Assembly (NCBI GenBank): GCA_007988785.1
Contig: BJUU01000019.1
Span: 1 to 47,550 of the forward strand
Origin: Agrococcus baldri
GTDB taxonomy: Bacteria > Actinomycetota > Actinomycetes > Actinomycetales > Microbacteriaceae
Length of the DNA stretch: 47,550 nucleotides
Reading direction: 5' to 3'
Shown here piece after piece: positions 9,044-18,415 of this stretch (positions are counted from its first letter, which is position 1; each line of letters begins with the position of its first letter). Position numbers and translations under genes: made by a program. The notes under the pieces are model-generated. The model was not told the origin of the DNA, did not search any database, and saw nothing but the letters and a program-made list of their open reading frames with translations.

Positions 9044-9400
9044 TCAGCGCGTGTACTGCGCGGGGATGGCGAGCTGCTCGCCGGGCTGGATCGCACCGGC
9101 GATGCCGTTCAGCAGCTCGATCTCGGCGATCACGTCGCGCGGGTCGGCCTCGGGAGCGACCGACTGCGCGATCTGCCAGAGCGACTGACCGGGCAGGACC
9201 GTGACCTGCTCGAACTCTGCGGTCATCGCCGAGTTCGAGGCGACGGCGCCGGAGAGCGCGTCACCGAGCACGCCCGCACCGGCGAGCGCGCCGGCGGCGA
9301 TCACGGGGGCGGCGACGAGCAGGGCGAGCGCACGGCGACCCCGCGCGGTCATCCGCACGCGGATCGTCGGCGTGGTGGCGGGAAGGGCGATCGTGGTCAT
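9044..9400 (-). CDS. SOS-induced LysM membrane protein, likely cell-division inhibitor (YneA/DivS/ChiZ-like)
   Basis: The 118-residue protein has a short basic cytoplasmic N-terminus, one membrane segment (about residues 24-46) and an extracytoplasmic LysM domain (about 64-113: VLPGQSLWQIAQSV ... LLNGIAGAIQPGEQLAIP). A LysM protein divergent from lexA is the arrangement of Bacillus yneA, Corynebacterium divS and Mycobacterium Rv2719c/ChiZ, which block division after DNA damage. The ATG at 9400 has a good AAGGAG; a longer frame upstream would run through the promoter. A promoter TTGACG-18 nt-TAGGTT lies upstream (9472-9501), and a LexA-box-like site covers its -10. The division-inhibitor role is inferred from architecture and position. 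Confidence 0.85.
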   Translation of the reverse strand: MTTIALPATTPTIRVRMTARGRRALALLVAAPVIAAGALAGAGVLGDALSGAVASNSAMTAEFEQVTVLPGQSLWQIAQSVAPEADPRDVIAEIELLNGIAGAIQPGEQLAIPAQYTR

Positions 9401-9468
9401 CGGTGCTCCTTGCGGTCTGGGATCCGCAGGCGATGCTCGGCCGGGAGCACCGCCTGCGAATCTCTGTT

Positions 9469-9484
9469 TCGAACCTATCTTCGA
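9469..9484. promoter_or_regulatory. LexA-box-like operator over the LysM gene promoter
   Basis: TCGAACCTATCTTCGA matches the actinobacterial SOS box TCGAAC-N4-GTTCGA with one deviation. It contains the minus-strand -10 hexamer TAGGTT (9472-9477), paired with TTGACG (9496-9501) at 18-nt spacing, so LexA binding would block the LysM promoter. The same 16 bases occur upstream of recA at 18134-18149. Confidence 0.75.
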
Positions 9485-9531
9485 TTCACCGGATGCGTCA
9501 AGACCTGTCGCGGAGATTCTCCACGACACGC

Positions 9532-9547
9532 TCGAACACCCGTTTGA
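9532..9547. promoter_or_regulatory. LexA box at the lexA promoter
   Basis: TCGAACACCCGTTTGA fits TCGAAC-N4-GTTYGA. It overlaps a plus-strand -35-like TTGATT (9544-9549) that is 16 nt before TACGCT (9566-9571), the likely lexA promoter. This indicates autoregulation of lexA. Confidence 0.85.
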
Positions 9548-9638
9548 TTCCAGCGTCCTGTCGGATACGCTTTCGAACCACATGGAGTCAATCGCAGGCC
9601 ACTGACACGGCCCGCGAGCGAGAGCGGAGCGGGCGACG

Positions 9639-10262
9639 ATGACACGGCAGCTGACCGAGAAGCAGCAGGCGATCCTGCAGGTGATCCAACGGGCCGTGCG
9701 CCAGCGCGGGTATCCGCCGAGCTACCGCGAGATCGGCGACGCGGTCGGGCTCTCGTCGCTCTCGAGCGTCACCCACCAGCTCGGGCAGCTCGAGCTCGCG
9801 GGCATGATCCGGCGCGACCCCGCACGGCCGCGCGCCATCGAGGTGCTGGTCGCCGATGAGGCCGACGAGAGCGCCGGCAGCCTCGAGCAGGCCGCCTTCG
9901 TGCCGCTCGTGGGCCGCATCGCCGCCGGCATCCCCATCACCGCCGAGCAGCAGGTCGAGGACGTCTTCCCGCTGCCGAAGCGGCTGGTCGGCAACGGCGA
10001 CCTGTTCATGCTCAACGTGGTCGGCGACTCGATGATCGACGCGGCCATCTGCGACGGCGACTGGGTGGTCGTGCGGCAGCAGGGCGATGCCGAGAACGGC
10101 GACATCGTCGCCGCCATGCTCGACGGCGAGGCGACGGTGAAGGTCTTCAAGCAGCGCGACGGCCACACCTGGCTGCTGCCTCGGAACTCGGCCTTCGAGC
10201 CGATCCTCGGCGACGAGTCCGAGGTGCTCGGCAAGGTCGTGGCGGTGCTGCGGGCGGTCTGA
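9639..10262 (+). CDS. lexA: SOS repressor LexA
   Basis: Repressor of the DNA-damage response that self-cleaves when RecA filaments form on single-stranded DNA. The 207-residue protein has an N-terminal winged helix (about residues 4-68, [19 protein letters not shown]) and a C-terminal S24 peptidase domain. The cleavage site A96-G97, the nucleophile S131 in VVGDSMIDA and the general-base K168 in EATVKVFK are all present, so it should be cleavable. A purine-rich GAGAGCGGAGCG precedes the ATG. It is divergent from the LysM cell-division gene, and a near-perfect LexA box sits over its -35 region. It converges with hflX 23 bases downstream. Confidence 0.97.
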   Translation: MTRQLTEKQQAILQVIQRAVRQRGYPPSYREIGDAVGLSSLSSVTHQLGQLELAGMIRRDPARPRAIEVLVADEADESAGSLEQAAFVPLVGRIAAGIPITAEQQVEDVFPLPKRLVGNGDLFMLNVVGDSMIDAAICDGDWVVVRQQGDAENGDIVAAMLDGEATVKVFKQRDGHTWLLPRNSAFEPILGDESEVLGKVVAVLRAV

Positions 10263-10285
10263 GCCGCCCGCTCACCGTCCGGGCC

Positions 10286-11815
10286 TCAGCGGACCGATTC
10301 GACCCGGAACTGAGCCAGCTGGCCCGCCGCGGCCTCCGAGACCTTGGCGTCGATGCGCGTGCCGGCCTCGTCGTACGACTGGCGCAGCACCTCGAAGTGG
10401 TCGTGCAGCATCGCGACGACATCGCCGCGGTCGAACGGCACGAGCAGCGAGACCGGCACCTCCGGCCGCGGCAGCAGCTCGGCGATGCGCGCCAGGATCG
10501 CGTCGACGCCCTCGCCGGTGCGGGCAGAGGCGAAGATGGCGTCGGGCTGCAGCCCGCGCAGCACGAGCCGGTCGTCGTCGCCGATCAGGTCGGCCTTGTT
10601 GAACACCACGATCTCGGGGATCGACCGGGCGCCGGTCTCCCCCAGCACGTCGCGCACCGTCGCGATCTGCGACGCGGGGTCGGGGTGGCTCGCGTCGACG
10701 ACGTGCACGATCAGCTCGGACTCTGAGACCTCCTCCAGCGTCGAGCGGAAGGCCTCGACGAGCTGGTGCGGCAGATGCCGCACGAAGCCGACCGTGTCGG
10801 CGATCGTGAAGTCGCGCCCGTCCGGCGTCGTCGCCCGCCGCACCGTGGCGTCGAGGGTTGCGAACAGGGCGTTCTCGACCAGCACGCCCGCTCCGGTGAT
10901 GCGGTTGAGCAGCGAGGACTTGCCGGCGTTCGTGTAGCCCGCGATCGCGACGCCCGGCACCTCGAAGCGGTCGCGGTTCGCCCGCTTCGCCTGCCGTGCG
11001 GGCGCGAAGCCCTTGATCTGCCTGCGCAGCTTGGCCATGCGGGTGTGGATGCGACGGCGGTCGAGCTCGATCTTCGTCTCACCCGGTCCGCGCGAGCCCA
11101 TGCCCGCGCCCTGGCCGCCGACCTGTCCACCGGCCTGCCGCGACATCGACTCGCCCCAGCCGCGCAGGCGCGGCAGCAGGTACTCGAGCTGCGCGAGCTC
11201 GACCTGCGCCTTGCCCTCGCGGCTCTTCGCGTGCTGGCTGAAGATGTCGAGGATGACCGCGGTGCGGTCGATGACCTTGACCTTGACGCGATCCTCGAGC
11301 GCGCGGCGCTGGCTGGGCGAGAGCTCGCTGTCGGCCACCACGGTGTCGGCGCCGAGCTCCTGCACGATCGCGGCGAGCTCGTCGGCCTTGCCCCGGCCCA
11401 CGTAGGTGGCGGGATCCGGGTTCGGCCTGCGCTGCAGGATGCCGTCGAGCACCTGCGCGCCGGCCGTCTCCGCCAGGGCGGCGAGCTCGCGCATCGAGTT
11501 CTCGGCGTCCTCGGCGCCGCCGGAGTAGACGCCGACGAGCACGACGTTCTCGAGCCGCAGCTGGCGGTACTCGACCTCGGTGACGTCCTCGAGCTCGGTG
11601 CGCAGCCCGTCGACGCGGCGCAGCGCAGCGCGCTCGTCGCGATCGAGCTGCTCGCCGTCGCTGTCCCCGAGCGCGTCGTCGGCCTGCAGCGCCTGCGCCC
11701 GATCGGCGAGCACCTCGCTCTCGCTCGGCTGCGCCCACGCGAGGATGCGCTCCGTCGCGCGGCTCCGCTCGTCGGTGCCGCGCTCGCCGTCGCCGGCGCT
11801 CTGCGGTTCTGCCAT
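10286..11815 (-). CDS. hflX: Ribosome-associated GTPase HflX
   Basis: GTPase that binds the 50S subunit and, in studied bacteria, splits or rescues stalled ribosomes under stress. The 509-residue protein has the HflX N-terminal nucleotide-binding domain (VGVYSGGAEDAENSMRELAALAE ... YVGRGKADELA), the glycine-rich QAGGQVGGQGAGMGSRGPGE linker and a G domain with G1 GYTNAGKSSLLN, G3 DTVGF and G4 FNKADL. I chose ATG at 11815, preceded by GAAGGACGAACC, over an in-frame start 13 codons upstream. Acidic N- and C-terminal extensions make it longer than the E. coli protein. It is convergent with lexA and divergent from the small methyltransferase gene, from which it is separated by 27 bases. Confidence 0.95.
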   Translation of the reverse strand: MAEPQSAGDGERGTDERSRATERILAWAQPSESEVLADRAQALQADDALGDSDGEQLDRDERAALRRVDGLRTELEDVTEVEYRQLRLENVVLVGVYSGGAEDAENSMRELAALAETAGAQVLDGILQRRPNPDPATYVGRGKADELAAIVQELGADTVVADSELSPSQRRALEDRVKVKVIDRTAVILDIFSQHAKSREGKAQVELAQLEYLLPRLRGWGESMSRQAGGQVGGQGAGMGSRGPGETKIELDRRRIHTRMAKLRRQIKGFAPARQAKRANRDRFEVPGVAIAGYTNAGKSSLLNRITGAGVLVENALFATLDATVRRATTPDGRDFTIADTVGFVRHLPHQLVEAFRSTLEEVSESELIVHVVDASHPDPASQIATVRDVLGETGARSIPEIVVFNKADLIGDDDRLVLRGLQPDAIFASARTGEGVDAILARIAELLPRPEVPVSLLVPFDRGDVVAMLHDHFEVLRQSYDEAGTRIDAKVSEAAAGQLAQFRVESVR

Positions 11816-11842
11816 GGTTCGTCCTTCGCTACTGTCGTGTCC

Positions 11843-12448
11843 GTGCCGGACCACTACTTCTCACCCGATCCCGCGGCTCCCGAGGCGGTCCGGACCATCC
11901 GGGTGCCGATCGCGGGCGTCGAGCGCGAGCTCGTGACCGCGACCGGGGTGTTCTCCGGCGACCGCCTCGACGCCGGCACCGCGGTGCTGCTGGATGCGGT
12001 TCCCGCACCGCCCGAGACCGGCGAGCTGCTCGATCTCGGCTGCGGCTGGGGGCCCATCGCCGCGACCCTCGCGACCCGCTCCCCCGGCGCGCGCGTCTGG
12101 GCCGTGGATGTCAATGCCCGCGCGCTCTCGCTCGTGGAGCGGAATGCCGAGCTGCTCAGCCTATCGAACATCACCCCTGCGACGCCAGAGCTGGTGCCGG
12201 AGCACGTGCGGTTCGCGACCATCTGGTCGAACCCGCCGATCCGCATCGGCAAGCCGCAGCTGCACGCGCTGCTGGAGGCCTGGATCCCGCGGCTCGAGCC
12301 CGGCGGCACCGCATGGCTCGTGGTGCAGAAGCACCTGGGCGCCGACTCGCTGCTGCGCTGGCTCGCCGAGCGCTTCGAGGGCTTCGAGGTCGAGCGGGCC
12401 GACTCGAAGCGCACGTACCGGATCATCGCCGTCACCGCACCGGACTGA
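11843..12448 (+). CDS. Class I SAM-dependent methyltransferase (RsmC-like)
   Basis: The 201-residue protein opens with DHYFSPDPAAPE, continues VFSGDRLDAGTAVLLDAVP, then has SAM motif I LLDLGCGWGPIA, the acidic WAVDVNARAL and the NPP-type catalytic motif SNPPIRIGKPQLHALLE, which indicates base N-methylation as in RsmC 16S rRNA guanine-N2 methyltransferase. It corresponds to the C-terminal half of RsmC only. The GTG at 11843 is preceded by TACTGT with 7 nt between, fitting a leaderless start; GTG at 11837 is an alternative. It is divergent from hflX, and its last 17 bases overlap the end of dapF on the other strand. Confidence 0.85.
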   Translation: MPDHYFSPDPAAPEAVRTIRVPIAGVERELVTATGVFSGDRLDAGTAVLLDAVPAPPETGELLDLGCGWGPIAATLATRSPGARVWAVDVNARALSLVERNAELLSLSNITPATPELVPEHVRFATIWSNPPIRIGKPQLHALLEAWIPRLEPGGTAWLVVQKHLGADSLLRWLAERFEGFEVERADSKRTYRIIAVTAPD

Positions 12449-13298
12449 TCCCCTCGCCGCGGAACACGAGCGTCGCCGGGCCCGTCAGCCAGGCGTGGCC
12501 GCGCTCGTCGACCTCGACCTCGAGACGGCCGCCGGGGACATCCACGATCCACCGGTCTGCCGCATCCCCCGACCAGTGCCGCGTCGCCATGGCCGCCGCG
12601 ACGGCGCCCGTGCCGCACGAGAGGGTCTCGCCCGAGCCTCGCTCGTGCACGCGCATGCGGATCGAGCCGACACCGTCGGCGATGGTGCCGGGCACCACGA
12701 ACTCGACGTTGGCGCCGGCGTCGCTCACCGGGTCGAGGGCCGGGGCCGCGTGCAGCTCGAGCGCCTCGAGCTCTGCCGCGCTCGCGAGCGCGACCACCAC
12801 GTGCGGGTTGCCGGTGGAGACGTCGAGGCCGGGGCGGGCGATGTCGAGGCCGTGCGCGGCGACCAGGCGGTCGCCGCCGAGCTCGAAGGGGCCGAGGTCG
12901 GCGGCGAACAGCTCGCCGCGGCGCTCGACGCGCTTGAGGCCCGCACGGGTGGCGATGTCGATGCCCTCGCCGTCGGCGAGCCGCACGAGCTGCGACTCGA
13001 GCAGGAAGCGCACGAAGACGCGAACCCCGTTGCCGCACATCTCGCTCACGCTGCCGTCGGCGTTCCAGTAGTCCATCGCCCAGGTGCCGGCCGGCGCGGC
13101 ATCGAGCACGGCGTCGCCGCTCGAGCCCGAGCGCACGGCGCGGATGACGCCGTCGCCGCCGATGCCGAAGCGTCGATCGGCGAGCGCCACCACGCGCCCG
13201 GCGCTGAGCGGCGATGCGCCGTCGGGGTCGGCGAGCAGCACGAAGTCGTTGCCCGTGCCGTGGCCCTTCGAGAAGCCGTCGATGCGCAGCGCCGTCAT
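12432..13298 (-). CDS. dapF: Diaminopimelate epimerase
   Basis: Interconverts LL- and meso-diaminopimelate, supplying meso-DAP for peptidoglycan and lysine. The 288-residue cofactor-independent epimerase has both catalytic cysteines, C88 in SEMCGNGVRVF and C228 in TLSCGTGAV, and the N-terminal KGHGTGNDFVLL. The start codon overlaps the miaA stop (ATGA), so it is translated as the last member of miaB-miaA-dapF. The minus strand also reads TAGCCT-6 nt-ATG within the miaA tail, so an additional leaderless transcript is possible. The same GATAGCCTGGAGCC start context recurs at dapA. Confidence 0.97.
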   Translation of the reverse strand: MTALRIDGFSKGHGTGNDFVLLADPDGASPLSAGRVVALADRRFGIGGDGVIRAVRSGSSGDAVLDAAPAGTWAMDYWNADGSVSEMCGNGVRVFVRFLLESQLVRLADGEGIDIATRAGLKRVERRGELFAADLGPFELGGDRLVAAHGLDIARPGLDVSTGNPHVVVALASAAELEALELHAAPALDPVSDAGANVEFVVPGTIADGVGSIRMRVHERGSGETLSCGTGAVAAAMATRHWSGDAADRWIVDVPGGRLEVEVDERGHAWLTGPATLVFRGEGISPVR

Positions 13299-14236
13299 GG
13301 CTCCAGGCTATCGAGCGCGTGCCGGGCGAGGGCAGCCGCGTCCGCTGCGGGCGCAGCCGGATACCGCTGGAACCAGGAGACCTGCCGGCGCGCGTAGCGG
13401 CGGGTCAGGGCCCGGGTGCGCTCGATCGCCTCGGCCTCGGTCACGCTCCCGTCGAGCTGGTCGAGGGCCTGCCGGTAGCCGATCGCCTGCTGCGCGGTCG
13501 TGCCGCGCTCGATGTCGTGCTCCCGCAGCCGCCGTGCCTCGTCGACGATCCCCAGCGCCCACATCCGCTCGACCCGCGCATCCAGGCGCTCGACGAGCTC
13601 GGCGCGCTCGACGCGCAGGTGCTGGATGACGGTCGGGCGCAGGAGCGACTCCTCCGGGGGCAGGCCGACGCGGAAGGGCTCGCCGGTGAGCGTGACCGCC
13701 TCGAGGGCGCGCACGAGCCGGCGCCCGTTGTGCGGGCCGATCGCCGCGGCGGCGGCGGCGTCGACGCGCTGCAGCCGCGCGTGCATGGCCGCGGCCCCCT
13801 CGCGCTCGAGCTCGGTCTCGAGCTCGGCGCGCAGCTGCTCGTCGGTCGCCGGGAACGCGAAGTCGTAGAGCACGCTCGAGGCGTACAGGCCGCTGCCGCC
13901 CACCAGGATGGGCACTGCGCCGCGGGACTCGATGTCGACCAGGGCGGCGAGCGCGGCATCGCGGTAGGCGGCGACCGCGGCATCCTGCCACGGCTCGAGC
14001 ACGTCGAGCAGGTGGTGCGGGTGCCCGCGGCGCTCCTCGACGCTCGCCTTCGCCGTGCCGATGTCCATGCCGCGGTAGAGCTGCATGGCATCGCAGTTGA
14101 CGAGCTCGGCGGTGCCGCCCTGGCGCACGACCTCGTCGGCGATGTCGAGCGAGAAGCCGGTCTTGCCGGTGCCGGTCGCGCCGACGACGGCGATCAGCGT
14201 CACGTGCGGGCTCGGCTCACCCGGATCTCGGCTCAC
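13295..14236 (-). CDS. miaA: tRNA dimethylallyltransferase
   Basis: Adds a dimethylallyl group to adenosine 37 of tRNAs reading UNN codons, the substrate then used by MiaB. The 313-residue protein has the P-loop GATGTGKT (19-26), the substrate motif VNCDAMQLYRGMDIGTAK, VGGSGLY and the C-terminal RRYARRQVSWFQR. Length is normal. The start is taken as GTG at 14236; GTG at 14203 (VTLIAVVG) is an alternative because neither has a strong Shine-Dalgarno sequence. The two possible starts lie in a small tandem duplication (14222-14251). It overlaps dapF by 4 bases and follows miaB by 11 bases. Confidence 0.96.
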   Translation of the reverse strand: MSRDPGEPSPHVTLIAVVGATGTGKTGFSLDIADEVVRQGGTAELVNCDAMQLYRGMDIGTAKASVEERRGHPHHLLDVLEPWQDAAVAAYRDAALAALVDIESRGAVPILVGGSGLYASSVLYDFAFPATDEQLRAELETELEREGAAAMHARLQRVDAAAAAAIGPHNGRRLVRALEAVTLTGEPFRVGLPPEESLLRPTVIQHLRVERAELVERLDARVERMWALGIVDEARRLREHDIERGTTAQQAIGYRQALDQLDGSVTEAEAIERTRALTRRYARRQVSWFQRYPAAPAADAAALARHALDSLEP

Positions 14237-14251
14237 CGGATCTCAGCTCAC
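14222..14251. repeat. 15-bp tandem duplication at the miaB/miaA junction
   Basis: CGGATCTCGGCTCAC is followed directly by CGGATCTCAGCTCAC (one mismatch), with a third degenerate copy just to the left. The duplication contains the miaB stop and duplicates the miaA GTG start context. Confidence 0.7.
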
Positions 14252-15738
14252 ACCGGGCGCAGCGTCGGCAGCCCGAGCGAGACGGGTCCGCCCGTGGCCG
14301 CGCCCGGAGCGGGCGAGGGCACGGCGCAGGTCTCGGCCTGCGCGCAATCCCACGCGTCGCCCGCGCGAGTGCGGCGCATCGCGATCGGCTCGCGGTCGGC
14401 GATCAGGTGGAAGGGCGCGGCGTGCGAGATCTCGACGGTGACGACGTCTCCGGGCCTCGGCGCCTCGGCGCCGACCAGCCGGCCGGGGGCGAAGTGCACG
14501 AGCCGGTTGTCCTCGGCACGACCGGTGAGCCGGTGCGTCTCGGCATCCTTCTTGCCCTCGCCGACCGAGACGAGCACCTCGGCGGTGCGGCCGACCTGGC
14601 GGCGGTTCTCCTCGTGGGCGATGTGGTCCTGCAGCGCGGTCAGGCGCTCGAAGCGCTCCTGCACGACCGCCTTCGGCACCTGGTCGGGCATGGTCGCGGC
14701 GGGCGTGCCGGGCCGGATGGAGTACTGGAAGGTGAAGGCGGAGGCGAAGCGGGACGCCTCGACGACCCGCATGGTCTCGGCGAAGTCCTCCTCGGTCTCC
14801 CCGGGGAAGCCGACGATGATGTCGGTGGTGATCGCGGCGTGCGGGATCGACGCGCGCACCCTGTCGAGGATGCCGAGGAACTTCGCCGAGCGGTAGGAGC
14901 GGCGCATGGCGCGCAGGATGCGGTCGGAGCCCGACTGCAGCGGCATGTGCAGCTGCGGCATCACCGCATCCGTCTCGGCCATGGCGTCGATCACGTCGTC
15001 GGTGAACGCGGCCGGGTGCGGGCTCGTGAAGCGGATGCGCTCGAGGCCGTCGATCTCGCCCGCGGCGCGCAGCAGCTTGCCGAACGCGAGCCGGTCGCCG
15101 AACTCGACGCCGTAGGAGTTGACGTTCTGGCCCAGCAGGGTGACCTCGATCGCCCCGTCGTCGACGAGCGCCTGCACCTCGGCGAGGATCTCGCCCGGAC
15201 GGCGATCGCGCTCCTTGCCGCGCAGGCTCGGCACGATGCAGAACGTGCAGGTGTTGTTGCAGCCGACCGAGATCGAGACCCAGCCGGCGTAGCTCGACTC
15301 GCGCTTGGTGGGCAGCGTCGAGGGGAAGACCTCGAGCGACTCGAGGATCTCGATCTCGGCCTCGCCGTTGTGGCGGCTGCGCTCGAGCAGCGTCGGCAGC
15401 GCGCCGAGGTTGTGGGTGCCGAAGACGACGTCGACCCAGGGTGCGCGCTCGACGATGGTCGAGCGGTCCTTCTGCGCCAGGCAGCCGCCGACCGCGATCT
15501 GGAATCCCTCGCGCTCGCGCTTGGTCTTCGCCAGCGAGCCGAGCTGGCCGTAGAGCTTGTTGTCGGCGTTCTCGCGCACGGCGCAGGTGTTGATCACGAC
15601 CACGTCGGGGGCCCCGTCGAGGGCCTCGACGTAGCCGGCCTGCTCGAGCGAGCCGCGCAGCCGCTCGGAGTCGTGCACGTTCATCTGGCAGCCGAAGGTC
15701 TTCACCTCGTAGGTGCGCGGCGCGAGCGTGGTGGGCAT
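14248..15738 (-). CDS. miaB: tRNA-2-methylthio-N6-dimethylallyladenosine synthase
   Basis: Radical-SAM methylthiotransferase that converts i6A37 of tRNA to ms2i6A. The 496-residue protein has the N-terminal [4Fe-4S] cysteines C17 (TFGCQMN), C52 (NTCAVRE) and C86 (VGGCLAQ), the radical SAM motif CNNTCTFC (C160, C164, C167) and a TRAM domain near residues 375-445. About 50 residues follow the TRAM domain ([17 protein letters not shown]), which is longer than usual. The ATG is preceded by TATCCT-7 nt and there is no Shine-Dalgarno sequence, suggesting a leaderless or nearly leaderless mRNA. It heads miaB-miaA-dapF. Confidence 0.97.
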   Translation of the reverse strand: MPTTLAPRTYEVKTFGCQMNVHDSERLRGSLEQAGYVEALDGAPDVVVINTCAVRENADNKLYGQLGSLAKTKREREGFQIAVGGCLAQKDRSTIVERAPWVDVVFGTHNLGALPTLLERSRHNGEAEIEILESLEVFPSTLPTKRESSYAGWVSISVGCNNTCTFCIVPSLRGKERDRRPGEILAEVQALVDDGAIEVTLLGQNVNSYGVEFGDRLAFGKLLRAAGEIDGLERIRFTSPHPAAFTDDVIDAMAETDAVMPQLHMPLQSGSDRILRAMRRSYRSAKFLGILDRVRASIPHAAITTDIIVGFPGETEEDFAETMRVVEASRFASAFTFQYSIRPGTPAATMPDQVPKAVVQERFERLTALQDHIAHEENRRQVGRTAEVLVSVGEGKKDAETHRLTGRAEDNRLVHFAPGRLVGAEAPRPGDVVTVEISHAAPFHLIADREPIAMRRTRAGDAWDCAQAETCAVPSPAPGAATGGPVSLGLPTLRPV

Positions 15739-15759
15739 GGAGCCCAGGATATCGACGAA

Positions 15760-15792
15760 GCGGAGGGCGGGCCGCTGTGGCCCGCCCTCCGC
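15760..15792 (-). terminator. Terminator hairpin after the lipoprotein gene
   Basis: A perfect 14-bp G/C-rich stem (GCGGAGGGCGGGCC and complement) with a 5-nt loop, starting 23 bases after the lipoprotein stop and ending before miaB. No U-tract follows, as is common for actinobacterial terminators. Confidence 0.8.
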
Positions 15793-15814
15793 GTCGATCG
15801 GTCGCGCGCCCGGA

Positions 15815-16264
15815 TCAGCCCTGGGTCGCGGTGAGCTCGTAGGTGTTGCCGTCGGTGCCCTCGCCCGTCAACGACATCGTGCCGTCTGCCGCGGTGCCCG
15901 ACATGGTCACGTCGAAGGTCTCGGGGCTGGTCTCGTCGACGCGGATCTGCGTGACGGTGAGCTCGACGGTGTCGCCGCTCTGCGTCCAGACGTCGCCGGG
16001 CGAGTCGAAGGAGTCGCCGGCCCAGTCGTCGAAGTCGACCGTGCCGTCCTCGTTGAGGGTGAAGGCGACACCGGTGACCTGGCCGTTGAAGTCGCCCGTC
16101 CAGCTGGTGCCGGCGATGTCCTCGGACGTCGTGCCGCCGCTCGGCTCTTCGGTGGTCGTGGTGCCGCCGTTGCCACCGACCGGCGGCAGCTGGAAGCAGC
16201 CCGTGAGGGCGAGCAGCGAGGCGGCCGCGATAGCCGGGAGAGCGAGGATCCTGGTCTTCTTCAT
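15815..16264 (-). CDS. Putative secreted lipoprotein of unknown function
   Basis: The 149-residue product has a basic start MKKTR, a hydrophobic segment and the lipobox LTGC with lipidated C23, then a Gly/Thr/Glu linker and an acidic beta-rich domain ([28 protein letters not shown]), resembling small beta-sandwich or lipocalin-like domains. No catalytic motif is evident and I cannot assign a function. The ATG is preceded by TAGGTT-6 nt, a leaderless signature, and the gene is followed by a strong hairpin. It appears to be a single-gene transcription unit between recX and miaB. Confidence 0.82.
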   Translation of the reverse strand: MKKTRILALPAIAAASLLALTGCFQLPPVGGNGGTTTTEEPSGGTTSEDIAGTSWTGDFNGQVTGVAFTLNEDGTVDFDDWAGDSFDSPGDVWTQSGDTVELTVTQIRVDETSPETFDVTMSGTAADGTMSLTGEGTDGNTYELTATQG

Positions 16265-16346
16265 GCCTCGAACCTAGCCGCAGCACAGGGTGCGAATCTG
16301 AACGGAGGCTGGAAGAACGCCGACCGCGGTGCGCGCAGCGGGCAGA

Positions 16347-16933
16347 TCAGCGGAACCGGGGGCCGCGTGCACGCGTGCGCTCGATGGCGGTGCGCACGGT
16401 CGAGCCGCCGAAGCCGCGCCGCTGCAGCCAGCCCGCGAGCCGGCGCTCTGCGGTCTCGTCGTCGAGGCTGCCGAGCCTGCGGCGCCGCTCGGCCGCGGCG
16501 TCGATGGCGCGCTGCAGCTCGTCGTCGGCCTCGCTGCGCTCGATCGCGTCAGGGTCGAGCCCCCGCTTGCGCAGCTCGGCCGCGATGCCCCGCTCGCCGA
16601 GGTGCTTGCGCTCCCGCAGCCGCTCCGCGAGATCCTGCGCGAGCTGCGCGTCGTCGACGAGCCCCTCGTCGGCGAGCCGGTCGAGCACCGCCTCGCGCAC
16701 CTCCGGCTCGACCTCGCGGCGCTCGAGCGTGCGATCGAGCTCCTGCCTGCTCGCGGCGCGGCGGCCGAGGGCGCGCAGGGCGATGGAGCGCGCCGACTCC
16801 TCGTCGACCGGCTCCGGGGGCTGCTCGTGCCGGACCCCGCCGGCGGGCGTCACCGGCACCTCGCCCGGTTCGTCCTCGCGAGAGGCGATCCAGGCGGAGA
16901 GCTCGGTGACGCCGGCCAGCCGGTCGCGCTCGC

Positions 16934-16937
<4 letters not shown>
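16347..16937 (-). CDS. recX: Regulatory protein RecX
   Basis: Binds RecA filaments and tunes or inhibits their activity. The 196-residue protein is rich in Arg/Glu helices arranged as the RecX three-helix repeats, including [32 protein letters not shown] and [14 protein letters not shown]. An N-terminal segment of about 50 residues precedes the conserved part. Its start overlaps the recA stop by 4 bases (ATGA), so it is translationally coupled and SOS-induced together with recA. Confidence 0.93.
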
Positions 16938-18004
<1,067 letters not shown>

Positions 18005-18119
18005 TGCTGGCCTTCCGTTCGCAGTGCTTGGCTGATGATGCGCTCACGGTACGTCGAGCCGCTGACATGCGTGCGGCTCGCACGGCCGCCTGTGGATGAC
18101 GGTCCTCTCGTGCGGTCTC

Positions 18120-18125
18120 AGCCTA
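18120..18125 (-). promoter_or_regulatory. Candidate -10 of recA
   Basis: TAGGCT on the minus strand, just downstream of the LexA-box-like site. An alternative -10 is the TAGGTT inside that site (18137-18142). Confidence 0.5.
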
Positions 18126-18133
18126 CGCGCGGA

Positions 18134-18149
18134 TCGAACCTATCTTCGA
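18134..18149. promoter_or_regulatory. LexA-box-like operator upstream of recA
   Basis: TCGAACCTATCTTCGA, identical over all 16 bases to the site upstream of the LysM gene (9469-9484), extended here to TCGAAC on the right. It lies 8 bases upstream of the candidate recA -10 and would allow LexA repression. Confidence 0.75.
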
Positions 18150-18185
18150 ACGCGGCGGCGGCGTGTCGCGGCGCGATCCCGGCGC

Positions 18186-18407
18186 TCAGCGCTGCGGCTC
18201 GCGCAGCCCCCTGCCGTGCCGGCGATCGGCCGGCACGTCCTTCGCATCGCACAGCGCGCGCCAGACCTGCCGCGCGGGCACGCCGGCGGCGAGCGCCTCG
18301 GCGCCCGTGCGGCCGCCGAGGCTGCCGAGCGTCAGGTCGGTCATCAGCACCGACCCCAGCGCCCCGAACTCCTCGAAGAGCGCGATCTGCAGCTCGCTCG
18401 TGCGCAT
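18186..18407 (-). CDS. DUF3046 family protein
   Basis: Small conserved actinobacterial protein, 73 residues, with the DUF3046 features: an N-terminal helix (ELQIALFEEFG), then TDLTLGSLGGRTGAEALAAGVPARQVWRALCDAKDVP. No biochemical function is known. It lies between clgR (8 bases upstream) and recA, which is its usual position in actinobacteria. The ATG is preceded by GGGCGGCGG. Confidence 0.85.
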   Translation of the reverse strand: MRTSELQIALFEEFGALGSVLMTDLTLGSLGGRTGAEALAAGVPARQVWRALCDAKDVPADRRHGRGLREPQR

Positions 18408-18415
18408 CCGCCGCC

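Noticed and set aside
10262-10286. Bidirectional terminator between lexA and hflX
   Set aside because: Only a 5-bp stem can be drawn, too weak to claim.
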